Part shown: one piece after another, positions 63,972 to 64,000 of the stretch
Position numbering within the stretch: the first letter of the stretch is position 1
Layout: each line of letters starts with the position of its first letter
From: Algoriphagus lacus
GTDB lineage: Bacteria > Bacteroidota > Bacteroidia > Cytophagales > Cyclobacteriaceae
Direction of reading: 5' to 3'
Assembly: GCF_003583985.1 (NCBI RefSeq)
Contig: NZ_QXML01000002.1
Location: forward strand, 586,074-650,073
Length of the DNA: 64,000 nucleotides
Program-made: the position numbers and the translations under genes
Notes under the pieces: generated by a model
The model's input: the letters and a program-made list of their open reading frames with translations, nothing else
What the model was told of the DNA's origin: nothing
Databases searched by the model: none

Positions 63972-64000
63972 ATCAACCTTCAGTTTTTTATCCGAGTTGG

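Overview
The window looks like a chromosomal stretch of a member of the Bacteroidota, probably a Cytophagales/Cyclobacteriaceae-type organism of roughly mid-40s percent GC (judged by eye). The reasons are a SusC/SusD pair, a CzcA pump fused to a TolC domain, an UpxY-like NusG paralogue, many secreted lipoproteins, and promoters that fit the Bacteroidota pattern TTTG / TAnnTTTG instead of the sigma70 pattern. No rRNA, tRNA, CRISPR array, transposase, integrase or phage gene was recognised. No stretch longer than about 300 bases lacks a gene.

Layout. 1-7.7 kb (minus strand): an AT-rich orphan ORF, a Tat-exported metallophosphatase, a possible 26-residue membrane peptide, a TupA-like ATP-grasp protein, purL and an alpha/beta hydrolase. 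7.8-14.5 kb (plus): a TetR repressor followed by TolC, lipoprotein adaptor and RND pump genes, with a promoter and a candidate operator in front. 14.6-20.3 kb: an orphan UpxY-like antiterminator, facing a minus-strand run of dapA, xseA, xseB, an outer-membrane barrel gene and a membrane-anchored TIR protein. 20.4-25.9 kb: ligA carrying a large internal insertion, a second TetR gene and metG. 26-35.9 kb: two PAS histidine kinases, one of 2059 residues with eleven PAS and two GAF domains, then a stand-alone receiver.

36-41.6 kb: a K+/H+ antiporter, then a tight four-gene operon (circularly permuted ATP-grasp, alpha-E, Anbu-type proteasome homologue, transglutaminase), probably a peptide-tag synthesis and proteolysis system of unsettled function. 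41.6-45 kb: a lipoprotein, a PepSY membrane protein behind a perfect 7-1-7 Fur-family-type palindrome, and a GH130-like gene interrupted by one in-frame TAG. 45-52.7 kb: a heavy-metal response regulator/sensor pair, a CzcA-TolC fusion and a CzcB-like adaptor. The same 11-bp-periodic TTAAG repeats lie before the regulator gene and before the pump gene, which suggests the regulator controls both. 53-59 kb: SusC, SusD and a secreted alkaline-phosphatase-superfamily enzyme, suggesting uptake of a phosphorylated or related substrate.

59-61.5 kb is an AT-rich accessory pocket. A DUF695/RraB-like gene and a TPR-like gene are each followed by a long imperfect palindrome, and each is entered through a GTTACC(A/T)GCAA-type boundary. 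The arrangement resembles integron-style gene cassettes without an integrase. 61.5-64 kb returns to ordinary genes: a GNAT acetyltransferase, a cyclase-family hydrolase and a sterol-desaturase-family membrane enzyme.
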